Of a stretch of DNA of 64,000 bases, positions 11,370-24,055 are shown in pieces. The stretch lies in the NCBI GenBank assembly GCA_963575745.1, contig CAUYUJ010008136.1, forward strand, positions 343,501-407,500. Direction: 5' to 3'. This stretch comes from Prorocentrum cordatum (lineage: Eukaryota > Sar > Dinophyceae > Prorocentrales > Prorocentraceae). The translations under genes were made by a program, and so were the position numbers. The notes under the pieces were generated by a model. It had not been told where the DNA came from. It saw only the letters and a list, made by a program, of their open reading frames with translations, and did no database searches. The number at the start of each line of letters is the position of its first letter. The stretch's first letter is position 1.

Positions 11370-13990
11370 TAGCTAGGCTGCGCCGTGGCTGAGATGTGGG
11401 GGTGGCCTTCGCCCCAGCGGAGGGCGGCCCCGGGTATTGCGGCCTGAGCCGGGCGCGGCGAGGTGAAACAAGCCCCTTCGGGGCAACGGGTGGCTGGAGG
11501 TGGGGGGGCAGGTGTCCATGGGCAGGTCCCTACTAAAGACGTTGAGGTAGGCCGTGTCGGGGGCGCGTCAGCCTTGGGTGTCGGAGTCACTCTTAGCCCA
11601 CCAGCGGGTGCGCTTGTCCGAGTCGCGGTCGTCCCCTCTAAGGGAGTAGCGTTTGCCCCTGCCATGCCAGTCGGGGTCCGTCCATGGGGTATCTCGCCGA
11701 TCCCACGAGGCCCACTCTTGCCAGCCCCGCCACTGGCTGGGGGTGGCAGTACCGATGGCTCCAGCCCAGGGGCCCTGAGCAGCTGCAGGCGCTACAGCTC
11801 GGCTCTCGGCAGTCCAGGGGGCAGGCTTGTCGCGGCTGCCGTGCTCGCGCGGGGCGTGTGCGTGAGCGTCGTGCTGCACGGAGTTCATGTGCTTGTCCCT
11901 AACTGCAGCCCAATCTACGCCGAGCCTGAGTTCTCGGTCGATCCGATATGCATCATGGCCAGCGTTGGTCCATGCCTCCAGGAAGTCCGCGCACGTCTGG
12001 GGTGTGTTGAGTTTGGGGTCGCTCTTGTAGCCTCCCTTGGTCCTGACTCAGGGCAGCCCGCTTAACCCACGCATGCCAGATGCCGTTGAAGGGGCCCCCC
12101 AAAGTCTTTTCCAAGCGTGTGATCTTGTCCTGGATGGGTTCGCTCCTTTCCACGTCTGCAGCTGCAATAGTGCAGGTGTACATGGGGCCGCCACCTATGG
12201 GGCCGTTAAGGTTCTCGTTGTGTGGCTGAGCACCCCTGCTGTCCCTCCAGGGTGCCCAGCGGACCTCCGTGCGCATGAGGTTGCCCAATGGTGACTTGGC
12301 GGCGCGCCCTCTCCCGTCTTCAGTATCTTTGGAGGCGGGGCGGTCGCGTCCGCGGCCCCATGCAGCGCGGTTGGGCGCGCGGTCGGCCCTGGCCCCCGCG
12401 CGATCCCAGGATGATGCGCTTCCCCTTCCGGAGCTGTCTTTGGCACTCCGGAGTTCCAGGGCAGCAGCCCGGTCAACGGTCTGCGAATAGGGGGTCCAGG
12501 CCTTGCCACTTGGGGGCGCACCCGTGAAAGCACCTAGGGGGTCGAAGAGGTCTGTTCCTTCGTCTTCGTCCGCGGCCGTTTCTGGGCTCGCGATCGGGCT
12601 CGCTTCCATGGTTGTGGCTAATGCGCTTCCTGGTTCGTCCCCCCAGTCGGGCGCATCGTGTTCGCCCTCGGTCTTGCGTGCCTGCTCGCGCGAGCCCTGC
12701 ACGTCCGTGGGCGGGTCGTTGGCCCCATCGTCGCCGGGAGTCTCTTCATCCGCCCTGGGGGAGTGGCCTGGAGGTGCCTCTTGCTCCCGAGCCTGGCTGT
12801 CTGATGTGGGGGCGTTTGCTACCTCGCCGGGTCTGTTCAGCCAATATGCCGCTGGAGAGTTGGCTGTGGTTGCGTATTCCATGGCGGTCTGAACTGGGTC
12901 TAGGTTCGTCAGTGATTTGATGGTGCCGTCGGCGAGGGTCGTGGGGTCCATGTCCACGAGGTATTGCAGTAGGGTGCTGAGCCTGTGGCGAAGAGGGCAA
13001 GCGCCTCGCTGGTCGTCAAGGTTGGCTGCGCATGCCTGCCACTTGCTCGCATGCATCGCGTTAGCCCGCGTCGGGTGGGGCGCCGCCCGTGCCGCTGCAG
13101 TCCGCTGGCTGTCCCATGGGATACTTGGGGGATGGCAATTGTCTGGGGTCGTGTCCCCGTAGATGTTGACCAGGAAAAGGCGCAGACATTGGGGGGCCAA
13201 GACTCCTCGCTGGTCTTCGCGCCCGTGATCCCGACGCCGTATTCCGCCGCGTACTCCACCCATTTTTCGTAAATGGTGTGGTTCCACTCTAGCAGGAACT
13301 TGACCAATGAGCGTAGGGCGCTATGAGCATCCTGTCGTGTGAGCCCAGAGGTAGAGTGGGTTGGTAGGGCGGGCCCCGAAGGCGGGGGGATGTTGGGGAA
13401 GAGGGACTTGATGTCCCGAGCGGCGGCGTCTTGCCCGCTGCTCTCGCCGTCGGTGTCAGGCTGGCCGGTGCTGGTGGGGAGGGTCGGCTCTCCGGCTGGG
13501 GTAGCTGGTTTTGGGCATCTGGAGCTGCGGCGTTGGCGCAGTCAGGGGCAAGGTAGACGGCGATGTCGTGGCGCTCAACTACCGCGTCCGCTATCGCTTC
13601 CCGCTTGGCTGGTGCCGTGGGGTAGATGCGCGAGGACTGTTGGTCGAGAGTGTAGTCGAGCGTACCTGGGGCCACGTTCCAGATGTGCCCCTCAATATCG
13701 CGAAACGTCGAAAAACTTGGGCGGTACATTGGAAGCGAAGGATGGAACGCTACATGGTGAGGATGACGATGACACGGCCAGGATTCCCAACAGCAGGTTA
13801 ACGGCGTCGGGAAACATGGAGACCAGCCAGGGCAAACAGCAGGAGGTTTAAGAAAAAAGAGAGTTGAAGTACGTGGAGACATGGTGCATAAGCTGGACGA
13901 CGATATGTGGTACATGCTGAACGACGAGGTAGACGGAGTGGAGTCCAGGGTGGAGTCAAAGGGACTCCGTAGCAAAATATGCAAATTTGA
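11370..13990 (-). pseudogene. Minus-strand coding remnant, family unknown, several frameshifts
   Basis: Read from about 13990 down to about 11570, the minus strand gives long, non-repetitive protein-like stretches that continue from frame to frame. The first is a segment with RDIEGHIWNVAPG, then KFLLEWNHTIYEKWVEYAAE near 13290 and CLRLFLVNIYGDTTPDNCHP near 13180. A 400-residue frame follows down to about 11953, with an acidic/proline-rich middle and a helical part DKITRLEKTLGGPFNGIWHA near 12100. Next comes FLEAWTNAGHDAYRIDRELR near 11960, and finally a Trp/Arg/Asp-rich tail to about 11568. The switches near 13200-13300 and 12000-12050 imply at least two frameshifts or unrecognised introns. 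I cannot name the family; a retroelement Gag or a structural host protein are both possible. Confidence 0.45.
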
Positions 13991-15640
13991 GTCTGGCGAT
14001 GTGCCGCGTTACACCAATGAAAATTGGTGACTTGGAGCGGTGGGCGGCATTAGTGGAGACCCTGAAAAAATACGGCCCAGCAGTCTCGTTAAATCTCTCT
14101 CTTTCAGAACAGCAGCACTGAGAACGATTATGACGCATGCTGGAGACTGGTTTGCGGGTTGGCACCAGGAGTGCTTCAAGCTCCCGGACTCGCTCGCGCA
14201 AGCAAATTTCCAGCACATGTGCGCTAAGCGTGGGGATTGGGCGCGCAATCAGAGATTTGATGCGGACGCCCGAAATCACGACGCCATGGGCATTGGGGGC
14301 GTTGGCGGGGCAGGCAGGGACCGGGGTAACACTTGAGGCGCCCATGACGGCTGGAACGCAGAGTGGTACATGGGCGAAGACGGTATTTGGTGGGTCAGCG
14401 ATGTCAGCTGGGGACAAGAGGACGACCGCGAGGGGAGTGAAGGTGTTAACACAGTAAAGAAGGGCAAAAGGAGAAGGAGGAACCAGGCCCAAGTGCTACA
14501 CGTTCTGTATTTCGGACACATAGCGGCGAATCGCCGGAAAGGAGGAGGACAACATAGCACAGGCAAAGGTGGAGACAAAGGAAGGAATCTGACATATGGG
14601 CAGTACGACAAAGAAAACAACCAAGGGGAAGGCAACGGCTCTTGTGTGTACAGCGGCAAAAGACCAGGGGGGTGGAGCAAAGGGGGGTTCGCTCCCACGA
14701 GCGACCGGGAATGTGGCGAAGTCGGAGTGAAAAGGATTCATTGTAGATCAGTGCGCAGAAAAAGGAAACGACGGGGGAGCAGCTGGGGTACAGAGCGTTT
14801 CCCTGGGACAGCATGCCGGGATGTTATGGAGTGAGCGCGCCCGGCGGTCCGCTGGGATTGGATGACCGGGCCCAGCAGTGCGCGCGAGGAAGGGGGGCGA
14901 CGGAATAATGGGGTCGGGATTTGTGCAGAACTATGGAAGAATGCGCGTGGCCCCGCTTGCGGATGCAGCGGCGACTGGCAACCCGCAGTGCGCAGAAGTC
15001 AGTAAGCAGAAAAGGACTGGCACCGCAAGTCCGAATACTTACAGTTAGTAGAAGCGCCCAGAGCCAGCCGTGAAGCTGACGCGGCCCCTGCGAAGGGGTC
15101 CCCAGGGCCGCGCGAGACTGGCTGTTGCGCTGGACTCGGGCGCGCACGACGCAGTGGGTCCTCCCAGTGTTTTGGGCCGCTATCTCGTTCGGCGGGGGCC
15201 TCGCGGGCAGGCGGGCATTTTAGCGCCGTCAATGGGGCGATTGTCGGGGGCCTGTAAGCGCGCCTGTGCAAGTGGTAGTGCTGGGATCTGTCCCGGAAGT
15301 GGCCGAATCAGGAAACTGGGTCGCGCTCGATCGCGACGGGAAGGGGCGTCCGCGCAGCTGCGTGGGGCGCGAGGTAACTGGGCAGCGAACGGCTGGGCAC
15401 GAGCGAGGCTGCGCGTTCCACTTCGACGTCGACGCGCCAGGGGGGGCGTCGGGTCAGGGGCCTGGGCGAACAGCGGGGGGGGCGCAGATGATAGGGGATT
15501 TTCCGAGGCGGGGAATCCTAGCGGAGGACTTGCGCCGCCGAGTTCGCCGCGGCCCGTAAGTCCCAAGCGACCGAAAGTTATGTATTTCGGGAGTAGATGA
15601 TGAAGGAGATTAGGGGGGCGGGGGCAGTGAGCCAAGTGAA
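13991..15640. other. No gene recognised
   Basis: A minus-strand frame at about 13956-14492 has hydrophobic and helical patches and could continue the remnant downstream of it, but nothing supports that beyond openness. The rest is purine-rich on the plus strand (about 14440-14780) and then GC-rich. Confidence 0.35.
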
Positions 15641-17660
15641 GTGGGAGATGCGTTCGTCGTGGAGGGGGCCGGGTCGCCGCCGGAAGCGCGCTGCGATTGA
15701 AGGCCCAGCCACGAAAAAGTAGGCGGCATCCTGAGACATGGAGGCGTGGTGGATTTGCTACGTCGCCGACGCTTCGTCTGCCGTTCCGCCCGGCGGCGCC
15801 GCCCCCGGCGCGCTGCCCGGCGGCGTCCCTGAAGCTCTCTGACTGCCATCCCAGCGGGCTGTGCGACGCCTTGCCCGGCGCCCGACCCGGCGCCCCGCGG
15901 AACAGTCTACCTCGCCTGTGGTGGCGATAACGTCGAGTCCGCTTCGCCCGTGAGCCCTTTACCCCCGCCCGCGTTTGCTCCGCGCATGTCGGCGCGGACG
16001 GGCGGTCCTCCAGTCCTTTCCAGTGCTGCCGCCCGAGCCGTTAATGCCTCTTCCTGCGTTTCGCGCCCGCGCGCGGTGACGGCCACTCCCGCTCGCTGGC
16101 CGCTGGTTGGCGCGTTTGGCCGGGCGGCCGGGCATTCTCGCCGCTCCCTTGGCCTCGATCCGCGTCGCCATTCGGCCGACTTCCTTTTCGGTTTCCTCCG
16201 CCGTGTTGGACTGGGGCCCCCTCTTGCCGCCGCTGCCTGGCCGACTCCTGCCTCTTGGCCCGCGCTCCTGGCGGCCGTCGCCGCTGCCGCCGACGGCGGC
16301 GGCTGGCCTGGTCGACGTTGGGTGTCCTCCGCCGCCGGCAGCACCTAAGGCGCAGGTCCCGCCCAGGTCGGCGGCGCCCTCCAGCGCCCGCGGGTCGCCC
16401 CCCTGCAGCGACGCGCGCCCGCGCGCTACTGCTGAAGTCATGGGTGGGGCCCCCCGAGAGCGGCGAGCAGGGCCGCCCGCCCGGCTCTGTCCGACCAGGC
16501 CACGGCGGGGGCACCCGTGGCCAGCGCGACGACGACTCCAATGGCAGGGGTCACTGGAGCCCAAACCGCTGGCTCAGCTGCGCCCTCCTGAGGCTGCCGG
16601 GCCACCCGTTCCAGAGCCCCCTGCCGCCGCCTCCGCCGTCGTCCCCGCCGCCGCGCTCGAGCTGCAGACGCTGGGCGACCTGTCGTTGCAGCTCCTCGTG
16701 CAGGGGCGGCTCCGTTTCCGGGGTGACGGGCGCGCGCAGAAACGGAAGCGCGCGCTGTTCCAGCGGCGGCGCGCCTTCCTGCTTCAACGTGTCCCCAGTC
16801 GAAGCCCCCGGGCTGGTGCCGTCCCGCGCCGCGACAGGGGCGTCCTTCTTCTTGCCTCCCTGGAGACGCTCCTGGCAGTGGGCGCGCAGCTACGCCCGCC
16901 ATGGCACGCCCTGCAAGTCGACCCCCTAGAGATGTAATGCCCGTAGGCGTGGGAGCTGGCGGGGTTCCTCCCCCGGGCCCGACCGCGTCGCGCGGTCCTT
17001 GTCCGCGTCTGCTGGCGCGGGGTGAGTTCTGGTGTCATTTCGCGTCTCCTTAGCTAGTGCCTGCGGCGCGGGGCACCGGCGCTTGCGACCCGCTGGCCAG
17101 TTGTGCTCTGCTCGCGCCGCTGCTCTTCCTCGTGGGGTCGTTGGCTCGGTGCGCCCGCGTGGTCTGGGTTTTGCGCCGCTGTGGGCGCGCTGGGCCCTCG
17201 CCGCCCGCCGGCCTGATTGGCCAGCCTCCGCCTGTTCCTCCCGGGGCTCGCCTTCTCTGGGCTCGGCGTCCTCGCCGCGCTCCCCTTTTTGGCCCGCCTC
17301 GGGGCCAAACCCCCGCTTGGCGTCTGGCTCATGCGGCCTGCCCAGTCGGTTCGTCCACTGCACTGTCATGCCCTTCTCCGTCGCGTGCCGCCTCGTCCGC
17401 TCGTTTGGCGCTTTCGCCCCTTTTGCCGCCCCGTCTGGGTCTCGTCGCCCGCCGTGCTGTGCCTCCTCTGCCGTCTTTCCTGGGATGTCTTTCACTGCCT
17501 GGTTTTCCTCTGCAGTCCGTCTTTCACTGCTCCCTTTTTCCGCCTCACGTCGCCCTCCCTGCGTCGGATGGCATGGGTGGTCTACGTGGACTTCTGATCC
17601 GCTGAGGGGCCCGCTGCGCTCGTCCATTCGGTGACTTTCTTCGCCTCGTCGCCGCGCTCG
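15641..17660. other. Very GC-rich region, open on both strands, no gene recognised
   Basis: Minus-strand frames are Arg/Ala/Glu/Gly-rich, including a charged stretch at about 17050-17630, and plus-strand frames are Ser/Pro/Arg-rich. Both can arise from composition alone. No motif chooses one strand. If a gene exists, the charged minus-strand reading at 16926-17640 is the better candidate. Confidence 0.35.
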
Positions 17661-17679
17661 AGGCTGCCATCGGCAGAAC

Positions 17680-17750
17680 ATGTGTGTGTGTGTGTGTGTG
17701 TTTGTGTTTGTTTGTTTGTTTGTTTGTTTGTTTGTTTGTTTGTTTGTTTG

Positions 17751-17799
<49 letters not shown>

Positions 17800-17828
17800 T
17801 GCGTGCGTGTGTGTGTGTGTGTGTGCGC
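17680..17828. repeat. (TG)n, (TTTG)n, (TG)n, (TGCG)n compound microsatellite
   Basis: TG dinucleotides pass into about twelve GTTT units, back into TG, into about seven TGCG units and back to TG. The related units show replication slippage with point mutation. Long stretches of alternating purine-pyrimidine could form Z-DNA. Confidence 0.97.
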
Positions 17829-18195
17829 GCAAGCCAGATTCGCCACCCGGCCGCCATCCTGGTGGTTCGACAGCTCCCTGCTCCCAGAAGCGTGCCCGCA
17901 CTTGTTCTACGGAGCATCTGTGCGTATGCGCGCCTCCTCCTCCTCCTCCTCGCCCTCCTCCTTCTCCTGCTAGTTCTCGGCATGCGGTGGCGTGAGTGGC
18001 CCGTGCACCCTGTCGCGTTTTGTTGGCGCAGATTTTCCTACCGTCGCCACTCGCTCTCAGATCATTCAGCCTCAGGCCCACTCCCTTTCTGTTTTGCTCC
18101 TTATTCCTCGTCCCTTCTTCTCGGTGGCCCCGGTTTTTTCGTTTTTCGCGGTCGTCGCAGCGGCTGGACAGGTTTTTCTCCTCTTCTTCTTTTCC
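17829..18195. other. Spacer, CT-rich in part
   Basis: A CCT-rich patch lies at about 17935-17970. No gene is recognised. Confidence 0.4.
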
Positions 18196-18905
18196 ACGAC
18201 GACGGCGACAAGTGTGACGACGACGACGGTTTCGACGACGACGGCTTCGACGACGACGACGACGAGACGGGTTCGACGACGACGACGACGAAGGTTTCGA
18301 CGTTGTTGACGACGGCGACGGTTTCGACGGTGTTGACGACGACGGCGACAGTTTCAAAGACGACGACGACAGTTTGGACGGCGACGACGGTTTCGACGAC
18401 GGCGACGGCGACGACGACGATGAGGACGAGACGGCTTCGACGACGACGACGAGGACGACGACGACGATGACGACGACGACGTTGACGATGACGACGACGA
18501 AGACGACGCAGACGACGACGACAGTCTCAACGACGACGACGGTTTTGACGACGGTTTCGACGACGACGACGTCGACGACGACGACGACGGCGACGACGAC
18601 GACCACGAGGACGACGACGACCACGACGAGGAGGAGGAGGAGGAGGACGACGCCAGCGACGAGGCGGGCTACGGGAAGCCCAGGAAGGCTTCCAGAAAAC
18701 GATATTCGATCTCCGATCTCTGACGATCGGCGACAACGGCGACGGCGTCGTCCACGACGACGACCACGACGACCATGACGACCACAGCCACGACCGCGAC
18801 CACGACCACGACCACGACCACCGCAGCGACGACCACAACCCGACGGCGACGACGATGGCGACGGCGACGGACACGGCGGCGGTGACGGCTCTGGCAGCCG
18901 CCGGG
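18196..18905. repeat. (GAC)n-rich triplet tract with interruptions
   Basis: GAC triplets dominate, mixed with GGC, GTT and TTC triplets that keep the three-base phase. A unique stretch at about 18655-18735 splits the tract. Asp- or Thr-rich open frames are repeat artefacts. Confidence 0.93.
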
Positions 18906-19193
18906 CGCTCCTGCGAGGGCCCTGCGCGCCAGACTTCTCCACCGTGGGCCTGGCGGCCGCCGCAAGGCGTCCTGCGCCTGCGCGCTCTGGCGCGCGCGCG
19001 GCGCGGGCGGGAATGAGGAAGGGAGGGCGGGAAGGGCAGGAGGGAGGGCAGGGAGGGGAGGGAGGGAAGGAGCGGCGGAATCGCGCGAGCGGCGGCGCGA
19101 ATGGCAGCTCAGCGTTGCGGGCCGGGAAAGGCAATTGCCGATTTCGGCGGGGCGGGGGGTTGCTGCTGGTGTTAGGAGGCCGTGGGTTTTGGG

Positions 19194-19198
<5 letters not shown>

Positions 19199-19250
<52 letters not shown>

Positions 19251-19299
19251 AAGAGAGAGAGACAGAGAGAGGAAGAGAAAACAATACAAGCATTCGCCA

Positions 19300-19341
<42 letters not shown>

Positions 19342-19360
19342 GAAGAGAGAGAGAAAGAGA
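19199..19360. repeat. (GA)n tracts
   Basis: Two GA runs (about 19199-19245 and 19301-19335) are joined by GA-rich sequence. Confidence 0.95.
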
Positions 19361-19900
19361 GGCAGAGTCTGCGGCCGAGGGACGGAGGGGGAGGAGGGAT
19401 CGATCGATCGAGCAGTCGCGGCTCCGCTGGCGAGCGCGGTGGCCACGGCAACGGCATCGCCAGCGCGGGCCAGCAACAAGAATTGGAGGACCAGCGCGCA
19501 GATTGGACGTAGTCTCGATCTCTGGAGCCCGTCGCGCCATGCAGGCGGACTCGGGTGGTGACCGGCGGGATCGGGGGCATCAAGACGATGTGCGAGTCAG
19601 CCGTTCCTTTGGTGTGTCTGCCTCCGAGAGCTCTTTTGCGCTGAAGGGTCCAGCCGTTATTCGGGCACCCCCTGGGCCATCGCTTCCGAGAGCCTCTGGA
19701 GCCAGGCCCGCTGAACGCCCCACACGCTCGACGCATTAGAATGCATAGCTCGCCAAAGAAATAGTTCGCCATAGCATAGTTCGCAAAACAAATACGGGTC
19801 ACAGCCACGGGGATTCGAAAACAGCTTTGAATGATGGGCACAAGGATCAGGGTGGATCTGTTTCCCTCGATGGGGGAGCACCCGATCGCTGCCACCCCCA
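19361..19900. other. Spacer, no gene recognised
   Basis: It includes a short CGAT repeat near 19400-19415. No conserved protein motif is seen on either strand. Confidence 0.4.
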
Positions 19901-20485
19901 TGAACTGTACATCAAATATTGTACCAGATCGTGCTCTATACACTGCACTCCATACGTTGTGTATTGCATAGACTGCACTCCATAGTTTACATGGTAGCTA
20001 GCGTGGACCCCAACCAGTGTTTTTCTAGCCACCTATGTGGTGCTATCTATGTGGAGCACTCTATGTGCTGCAACATATGTGCAGCAATCTATGTGGTGTG
20101 ATCCTTGTGGTGCAACTTATGTTGTGTAATCAGATGTTGTACAATCTACTATGTGTAACACATGTTATGAAATCTATGTGGTGCAAACTAGGTGGTGCAA
20201 CATGTGTGGTGCAGTAGATGTGGAACACTCATTCTAGGTGGCGCAATATACGTGGTGCAATCGATGTTGTGTAATATGTGTTGCGCAATCTATGTGATGC
20301 AATCTGTATTGTGCAATCTATGTGGTGTAATCTGTGTGATGCAGCGCAATCCATGTGGTGCAATATATGCTGTACAGTGTATGTTGTGTAGTCGATTTGG
20401 TGCAGTCTAGGTTGTGTATTCTATGTAGTACACTTAATGTTGCGCGTTCTATGTGGTGCATTCTATGTGGTGCAATCAATCACTT
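19900..20485. repeat. 14-bp satellite, consensus CTATGTGGTGCAAT
   Basis: From about 20030 the unit CTATGTGGTGCAAT and variants (GATGTTGTGTAAT, CTATGTGATGCAAT) recur head to tail about thirty times. More diverged copies begin near 19905. A few units reappear at 21034-21070 on the far side of a GAC tract. Confidence 0.9.
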
Positions 20486-20589
20486 GCTCAACCTGAAGCT
20501 GTCCTCTCCACTGCTCGTGCAAACATCCCACCCTCCCGCCCGCAACTTGGTCGCAAGACCTCTTGAGACAAGACCGTGACGGTGGGTAC

Positions 20590-21030
20590 CAGATGGCACT
20601 TGGCCACGGCACCGACGCCGACGACGACAGCGACGACGACTACGACGGCGCCGCCGACACCGACGACGACGACGACACCGACGACGTCTCCAACGACTTC
20701 GACGACGACAGCGACCACGACGACGACGACACTGACGACGACGACGCCGACGACGACGACGATGACAACGACGACGACGACGCCGACGACGACGACGACG
20801 AAGACAACGACGACGACGAAGACAACGACGACGACGACAATGACGTCGCCAACGAAGACGACGACGAGGGAGGAGGGAGGACGACGACGGCGACAACGAC
20901 GACAACGACGACAACGACGACAACGACGAGGGAGGAGGGAGGACGGCGACGACGCGAACGACGAAGAAGGAGGAAGGACGGCGACGCCGACGACGACAAC
21001 GACGAGGGAGGAAGGAAGACGACGACGACG
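20590..21030. repeat. (GAC)n-rich triplet tract inside the 14-bp satellite
   Basis: GAC/ACG triplets with GAA, GCC and GAG interruptions occupy the interval. Satellite units flank it on both sides, about 105 bp away on the left and immediately on the right. Confidence 0.93.
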
Positions 21031-21033
21031 ATT

Positions 21034-21070
21034 CTATGTGGTGCAATCCACGTGGAGCAACCTATGTGGC
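21034..21070. repeat. Resumed units of the 14-bp satellite
   Basis: TTCTATGTGGTGCAATCC, CACGTGGAGCAAC and CTATGTGG at the right edge of the GAC tract match the satellite ending near 20485. The GAC tract therefore lies inside the satellite array. Confidence 0.8.
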
Positions 21071-21092
21071 GGCGGCGATGCGGCGACGGCGG

Positions 21093-21320
21093 CAGCATAG
21101 CCGCCAGACCGCCAGAAAGGCCCAGACGACGGGCGGCGACGAGGCGGCGACGCGGCGGTGACGGCGGCAACATAGCCGCCAGACCGCCAGAAAGGCCCAG
21201 ACGATGGGCGGCGACGAGGCTGCGCCGCGGCGGCGACGGCGGCAACACCAGACCGCCAGGAATACCCAGACGACGGGCGGCGACGGCAACATAGCCGCCA
21301 GACCGCCATACAGGCCTAGT
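21093..21320. repeat. Tandem repeat, period about 76 bp, three to four copies
   Basis: CATAGCCGCCAGACCGCCAG recurs near 21096, 21171 and 21290, with a shortened copy near 21246. Each is followed by a CCAGACGA(C/T)GGGCGGCGACG block. The third copy is internally deleted. Confidence 0.85.
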
Positions 21321-21339
21321 CCCTTAGAACAGAAGTACG

Positions 21340-22044
21340 AAGCCCTCAGTGCGAGCACTGTTTGGGGAATGTCCTAACAAGAAATTATCTCTACCATCGT
21401 GCCGAGGCCGACTTATCGACCCTCCTCCGCGTATGTTTTTTTTCTTATCATATTCATTGCGCACGATCGTTTACCCTACATGGCAGTTCATCCCATGCGA
21501 GACGATGTGGTATCGCCCCCTGCCGCCCTCTTCGTCGAACGTGATAACACGTGTTGAAATAACAAGTGCGCTTTGTAAGGGTCCCTATCAAAACAGCGAA
21601 GCGGCCAGTATGCGCGCGCCTCCGCTCGCGCATGTCGAAATCCTTTCGAAATCGGTTCTTCCGGAGCACTTCAAGGTATATCTCTTGAAGCAAGTAAGAG
21701 AAATGCCGATGGCTCTTCAAAAACAAGCTGCTGGAATTCTGCGCGCGCACTCGCTGAAATCATGAATGCGAAAACCACAGGTTTTTTTTTGCCGTTCTGT
21801 CGAATGAGACTGTGCAGGTCACACGCGCGCCCGCATGTCGAACACATTGAACAATCATCGCGCGCCCGCCAACTTTGTCAAGTAGTACCACGTGAGCCAC
21901 ACGCGCATGTTTCTGCGAGCGCGTGTCGAAATCCTGCGAACAATGCTTCCTGAGCGTTTCAACACAGACGTGTTCATACACACATGAAGACCCATTTGCT
22001 TTCCATGGCAATTGTTGTCAGAATTTCGGAGTTCTTTGCGCGCG
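21340..22044. repeat. Diverged tandem duplication of about 300 bp, no gene recognised
   Basis: Shared landmarks in the same order are CGCGCATGT, GTCGAAATCCT, a GAGC(A/G)(C/T)TTCAA block and TGCGCGCGCACT, at about 21620-21755 and about 21905-22045. The sequence is less GC-rich than most of the window. A 138-codon plus-strand frame at 21349-21765 matches nothing I know. Confidence 0.5.
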
Positions 22045-22735
22045 CACTTACGCGTCATCATCATCGTCATCGACAACGTCGTCGTTGCCTCCGTCATCAA
22101 CATCATCTTCATCTCCATCACAAACGTCGTCGTCATCATCCCTGCTGTCGTCATCAGCATCATCTGCGTCATCGTCGGTGTTGGTGACCGCATCACCATC
22201 ATAATCACCAGCATCATCATCATCATCATCATCATCACCATCACCATCATCATTGCCATCACCATCATCATTGCCATCACCATCATCATCATCATCATCA
22301 TTGCCATCACCATCATCATCATCACCATCACCATCATTATCATCATCACCAACATCATCATCAGCATCATCAACAGCATCACCATCATCATCATCATCAT
22401 GCGAACCAACATCACCATGATTGTGATGATCATCACCTCTATCACCATCGTCTCCATCATCATAGTCACCACCATCATCATCACCATCATCATGATCACC
22501 ATCGTCACCCCTATCCTCATCCTCATCCTCATTCTCCTCGTCATCATCATCGTCATCAGCATCGTTAGCATCATCATTGCCACCGTCATCACAATCACCT
22601 CTTTTGCCGTCGTCATGATTTTCACTGTCACTACCACCAGCATCGTCGTCATCGTCGTCATCGTCGGTGTCGTCGCCCTCGGCGTTAGCGCCACCATTAG
22701 CATCATCATCATCCTCATCATAATAATCATGCGGT
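22045..22735. repeat. (ATC)n-rich triplet tract
   Basis: ATC/CAT triplets mixed with ACC, GTC and TTC in constant three-base phase over about 690 bp. This is the complement of the GAT tracts elsewhere in the window. Confidence 0.95.
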
Positions 22736-22924
22736 CTGGGTCTGCATCAGGAGGGTCCTCGCGTCATTACGCCAGTTGAGCTGTGCCAGCAAGATGCAGG
22801 TGGGTGGGTGGGATGTTTGCGCGAGCATTGGTGGTGGTCACGCGTGGATGTCAGCAAGCTGTGTACCCCATGGATTGCACCCCGTATGCTGTATCGTCAC
22901 TGTTGGAGTCCACGCGCTGGCATA

Positions 22925-23225
22925 ATCTCTCTCTTTCTCTCTCTCGCTCTCCTTTTCTCTTTATGTAATTTTGATTCTCTATCTATCTCTCTCTTTTTCT
23001 CTTTTACATTCACCTCGTTGCCAAGGGAGGGGCTTGGCTGTGTCTCTCTCTCCCTCTCTCTCTTTCTCTCTTTCCCATTCGCTCCCTATCTCTCCCTCTC
23101 TCTTGTTTTCTGTCTCTCTCTCTCTCTGTCCCTCTGTTTCTCTCTTCCTATCTCTCCTTTTTTTCTCCATCTCTCTCTCTGTGTCTCTCTCTCTCTCTCT
23201 TCCTGTTTCTCTTTCCTCGCTCTCC
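22925..23225. repeat. (CT)n-rich tract
   Basis: CTCTCT with TTT and CCT interruptions. It is the complement of the GA tract at 19.2 kb. Confidence 0.93.
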
Positions 23226-24055
23226 GATCGAACTGGTTTGAACCCAAGCTAAACTAAACACCAAGATAGGAAGCCGCCACCATTCTCCAGGTCATGGCAT
23301 GCTTGTATGTTTCCGACCGAAGTTCCAGAGTGACCATGTAGTGAGCCTACATGGTGGACCCAGCGGGCTCTCCTTTGGCACCTGACCAAAGCCACTCGGC
23401 TAATACCAATGATGCTCGTCCTATCTGGGTCTTCTTTTTTTCAGCCACATCCCTGATGTTAATTCCTCTTAGCAAGCCTCTAGACAGCCAGGCTTACCCC
23501 GACCTTGCCGGCCTCGCCATCATTGGCACACTTCTAGCCAAAGTCCGTCATGCAGGCGTCTCCAGCGACGCCAGCTGGTTGAATGAGGCTATACCGCTAT
23601 GGCGGCCGTGGCCTGAGCTGATTTCCGTATTCTTCTTGCAGGGGAGTTCTTATTTGATTGGCCACGGCGGGCGCGGCCATCCGCAGTAGGACCCGATAGA
23701 CGCTCAATTGCTCGTTCAAAACCAGATTTCACACTGACCAGACTTCATATGTATATATTAAAGAGTGCGCCATCGGAATAATAGCTGGACGATTCGATTT
23801 TGGCCCTGACCAAATCCAGTACGCCTTAACACATGTTGTACGGGACATTCAGACTACACATGCCCGTATATGTACAGAAAACGTATACCCTATTAGTCTT
23901 CGCAGCATGGACAATAGAGCAGTCATAGTCACCCAGCTGCCTGCCGCAAGTCCCGCCACTATGCCAGCCCAGCATTCTGGGTTGCGACTGCTCGAGGGGG
24001 CACGCGAGGCAGTCACCTGTGACACTTCGTGTCTCCAGATTTGGGAGAGCCCAGT
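23226..24055. other. Unique-looking spacer, no gene recognised
   Basis: A 112-codon plus-strand frame at 23351-23689 has a hydrophobic patch but no recognisable family. Composition is close to balanced, unlike the flanking microsatellites. Confidence 0.4.

Noticed and set aside
15641-17640. Arg/Glu-rich minus-strand frames considered as a nuclear protein gene
   Set aside because: They stop and restart in different frames, and composition alone can explain them; no motif supports them.
17545-19479. 644-codon minus-strand frame with Ser/Val/Arg/Pro-rich segments
   Set aside because: It runs through TG, GAC and GA microsatellites and owes its openness to them. No domain is present.
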